A stretch of DNA of 64,000 nucleotides from Pararhodobacter oceanensis (GTDB lineage Bacteria; Pseudomonadota; Alphaproteobacteria; Rhodobacterales; Rhodobacteraceae), in contig NZ_QDKM01000006.1 of NCBI RefSeq assembly GCF_003076755.1, positions 169,063-233,062 of the forward strand, read 5' to 3'. A model generated the notes under the pieces. It searched no databases and was not told the DNA's origin. It saw only the letters and a list, made by a program, of their open reading frames with translations. Shown here piece after piece: positions 63,606 to 64,000 of this stretch (the first letter of the stretch is position 1; each line of letters starts with the position of its first letter). The position numbers and the translations under genes are program-made.

Positions 63606-63825
63606 GCCTGTTTTGGAACAGGGATGGAGTTTCTCCATGGAAGATACGTTGGAGTTTTTCCGGTCGGACGGTGTCGACGTCTCCACTGCGGGCCGTCGGC
63701 GATGGCCTGATGATCTCAAGGCGCAGATTGTGGCTGAGTCTCTTGAGCCTGGGGTGGCGGTTCGCGATGTTGCCGACAGATATGGGCTGCGCGCGAACCG
63801 GATTTCGGAGTGGCGGCGTCTGTAA
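63552..63825 (+). mobile_element. IS66 left end with truncated orfA
   Basis: GTAAGCGGC at 63552-63560 matches an IS66 left terminus. An orfA frame starts at ATG 63637 ([56 protein letters not shown]) and stops after 62 residues, where other IS66 TnpA proteins continue. The break coincides with the start of unrelated, apparently transposon-derived sequence. Confidence 0.75.
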
Positions 63826-63931
63826 TCGCCGGATGTAATCTCCCCAAAACCGCCGTTTGAAAATTCCCCAGTTGTGAGCGGCAGGGTCAATTCCGAACCT
63901 CAAGTATTCGGAATTGGCGCTGACGCGGGAC

Positions 63932-64000
63932 ATGATGCCTGATGCCCGAGCGAAGAGTGATGGGAGCAGGCAGGTGAAAGGATTGAGGGAGATCGTTTTG
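63932..64000 (+). CDS. Possible 5' end of another transposase gene
   Basis: Two in-frame ATGs (63932 and 63935) open a frame that runs off the window: MMPDARAKSDGSRQVKGLRE. The style of this start, and the CCCC-rich bases before it, suggest an IS21-type istA gene inserted in the IS66 orfA. Only 23 residues are visible, so the family is a guess. Confidence 0.35.
   Translation, partial: MMPDARAKSDGSRQVKGLREIVL

Overview
The window comes from a GC-rich alphaproteobacterium of the Rhodobacteraceae (Roseobacter-type) group. This rests on the codon bias, the flg/fli gene order, an NAD-dependent molybdenum formate dehydrogenase (fds) cluster beside modABC, the carboxynorspermidine route to long polyamines, and the GC-rich palindromic intergenic repeats. 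No rRNA gene, complete tRNA gene or CRISPR array was seen.

Bases 1-34.8 kb look like stable chromosome. In order they hold the 3' part of purK; a two-gene polyamine module (nspC and carboxynorspermidine dehydrogenase); fliI facing the operon flgB-flgC-fliE-fliQ-flgF-flgG-flgA-flgH-fliL; a small DUF1801-like gene; carB; an N-formylglutamate amidohydrolase-like gene; modABC converging on fdsR-fdsG-fdsB-fdsA-fdhD-fdsD (molybdate uptake next to the Mo enzyme that uses it); glf; nagA with a GlcNAc-kinase-like gene; a universal stress protein with a BCCT osmolyte transporter; and a globin with an SAP-like tail. Three intergenic stretches (13.6-14.35, 28.7-29.5 and 33.4-33.75 kb) carry a family of elements exactly 130 bp long with 17-bp terminal inverted repeats, often spaced 229 bp apart. 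Two of the copies have a second repeat nested inside.

Bases 35.2-47.2 kb are an integrated mobile element or its remains. They hold a P4-type tyrosine integrase, a MOBV relaxase with the HIDESYPHIHF motif, a Lon-like AAA+ ATPase coupled to a 38-residue membrane peptide, several small unknown genes, a Toprim/DUF927 primase-helicase with a small partner, an internally deleted IS91-family element bounded by a perfect 16-bp inverted repeat, and a possible integrase fragment. The element looks integrative and mobilizable, not self-transmissible: no type IV secretion genes are visible.

Bases 47.2-63.6 kb are an exopolysaccharide locus: a Wzc/ExoP-type tyrosine autokinase, an EPS-associated MarR regulator, wecB and wecC (UDP-ManNAc and UDP-ManNAcA), an Amj/DUF2837-type flippase where a Wzx would be expected, two glycosyltransferases, a Wzy-like polymerase, a two-domain oxidoreductase, a heparinase II/III-type lyase and an acyltransferase. 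Insertion sequences have reshaped it. An IS5-type element separates wzc from the rest, and IS66 fragments follow the last glycosyltransferase and flank the acyltransferase, whose start codon now lies in IS66 sequence. The window ends in what looks like the start of another transposase gene inserted in IS66.
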